Source: Anaerolineaceae bacterium UBA2274 (GTDB lineage: Bacteria; Chloroflexota; Anaerolineae; Anaerolineales; Anaerolineaceae). Taken from it: 8,843 bases of DNA. Both the position numbers and the translations under genes were made by a program. The first letter of the stretch is position 1. Each line of letters begins with the position of its first letter. A model generated the notes under the pieces. The model was not told where the DNA came from and did not search any database. It was given only the letters and a program-made list of their open reading frames with translations. Below are positions 7,678 through 8,843 of the stretch, one piece after another. The DNA lies in contig DDWY01000103.1 in the NCBI GenBank assembly GCA_002347705.1, forward strand, positions 1 to 8,843, written 5' to 3'.

Positions 7678-7788
7678 ACTGAAAAGTGATAGGAAAAATG
7701 CAAGACAAGAAAGAAATAGGTAAGTAATTACTACAAGCCTCGTTAATGAAATTTCCGTAAAGATGAAAACACCGTAAGGTGATAAATT

Positions 7789-8843
<1,055 letters not shown>

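Larger units (their letters stand above)
7212..7788 (+). promoter_or_regulatory. rRNA operon promoter and leader region
   Basis: This 577-bp stretch has no gene. It contains three tandem promoters (7324-7351, 7452-7480 and 7620-7648), leader hairpins (7360-7379, 7418-7433, 7575-7598 and 7770-7781) and a boxA-like element (7666-7677) before the 16S 5' end. The first ~110 bases (7212-7323) hold nothing I recognise, and no terminator for the preceding gene is evident, so read-through into the rrn promoter region is possible. Confidence 0.8.

Overview
The window most likely comes from a Chloroflexota (Anaerolineae-like) bacterium. The partial 16S rRNA gene at the right end has phrases I associate with that phylum around E. 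coli positions 935-975 and in the V1 flank. ClpB and the small membrane proteins are ordinary bacterial types. The phylum call is from memory of family signatures, not from a search, and I would put it at about 0.6.

Layout. Positions 1-474 are non-coding and repeat-rich. They hold a ~194-bp element bounded by inverted copies of a 'GTCATTGCGAGG...GAAGCAATCT' repeat, a perfect hairpin, and two further repeat fragments. Positions 475-3057 (minus strand) encode the disaggregase ClpB. Positions 3058-3592 form the divergent spacer to the next gene and carry degenerate copies of the same two repeat families seen on the other side of clpB. Positions 3593-4621 encode a Ca2+/cation antiporter (CaCA family) with a recognisable promoter and a strong intrinsic terminator. 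Positions 4868-5756 hold a two-gene operon: a MarR-type repressor and a four-helix CopD-like membrane protein. It is preceded by a perfect 27-bp palindrome that abuts the repressor's start codon, which suggests autorepression. Positions 6052-7211 hold a second, translationally coupled pair of membrane proteins: DUF2177, then a DUF1295/steroid 5-alpha-reductase-like protein. In other bacteria this pair tends to sit beside lipid-modifying genes. Positions 7212-7788 are a ribosomal RNA promoter/leader region with three tandem near-consensus sigma-70-type promoters and a boxA-like site. Positions 7789-8843 are the first ~70% of a 16S rRNA gene, cut by the window end.

How they fit together. This looks like a stretch of chromosome with housekeeping loci (clpB, rrn) and small membrane-protein operons. 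I found no phage, transposase, CRISPR, toxin-antitoxin or defence module, and nothing I would call an undescribed multi-gene system. The items most worth a second look are the marR palindrome, the changed ion-site residues in the exchanger, the tandem rrn promoters (one with a palindromic spacer), the paired repeat families flanking clpB, and base changes at usually conserved 16S sites.
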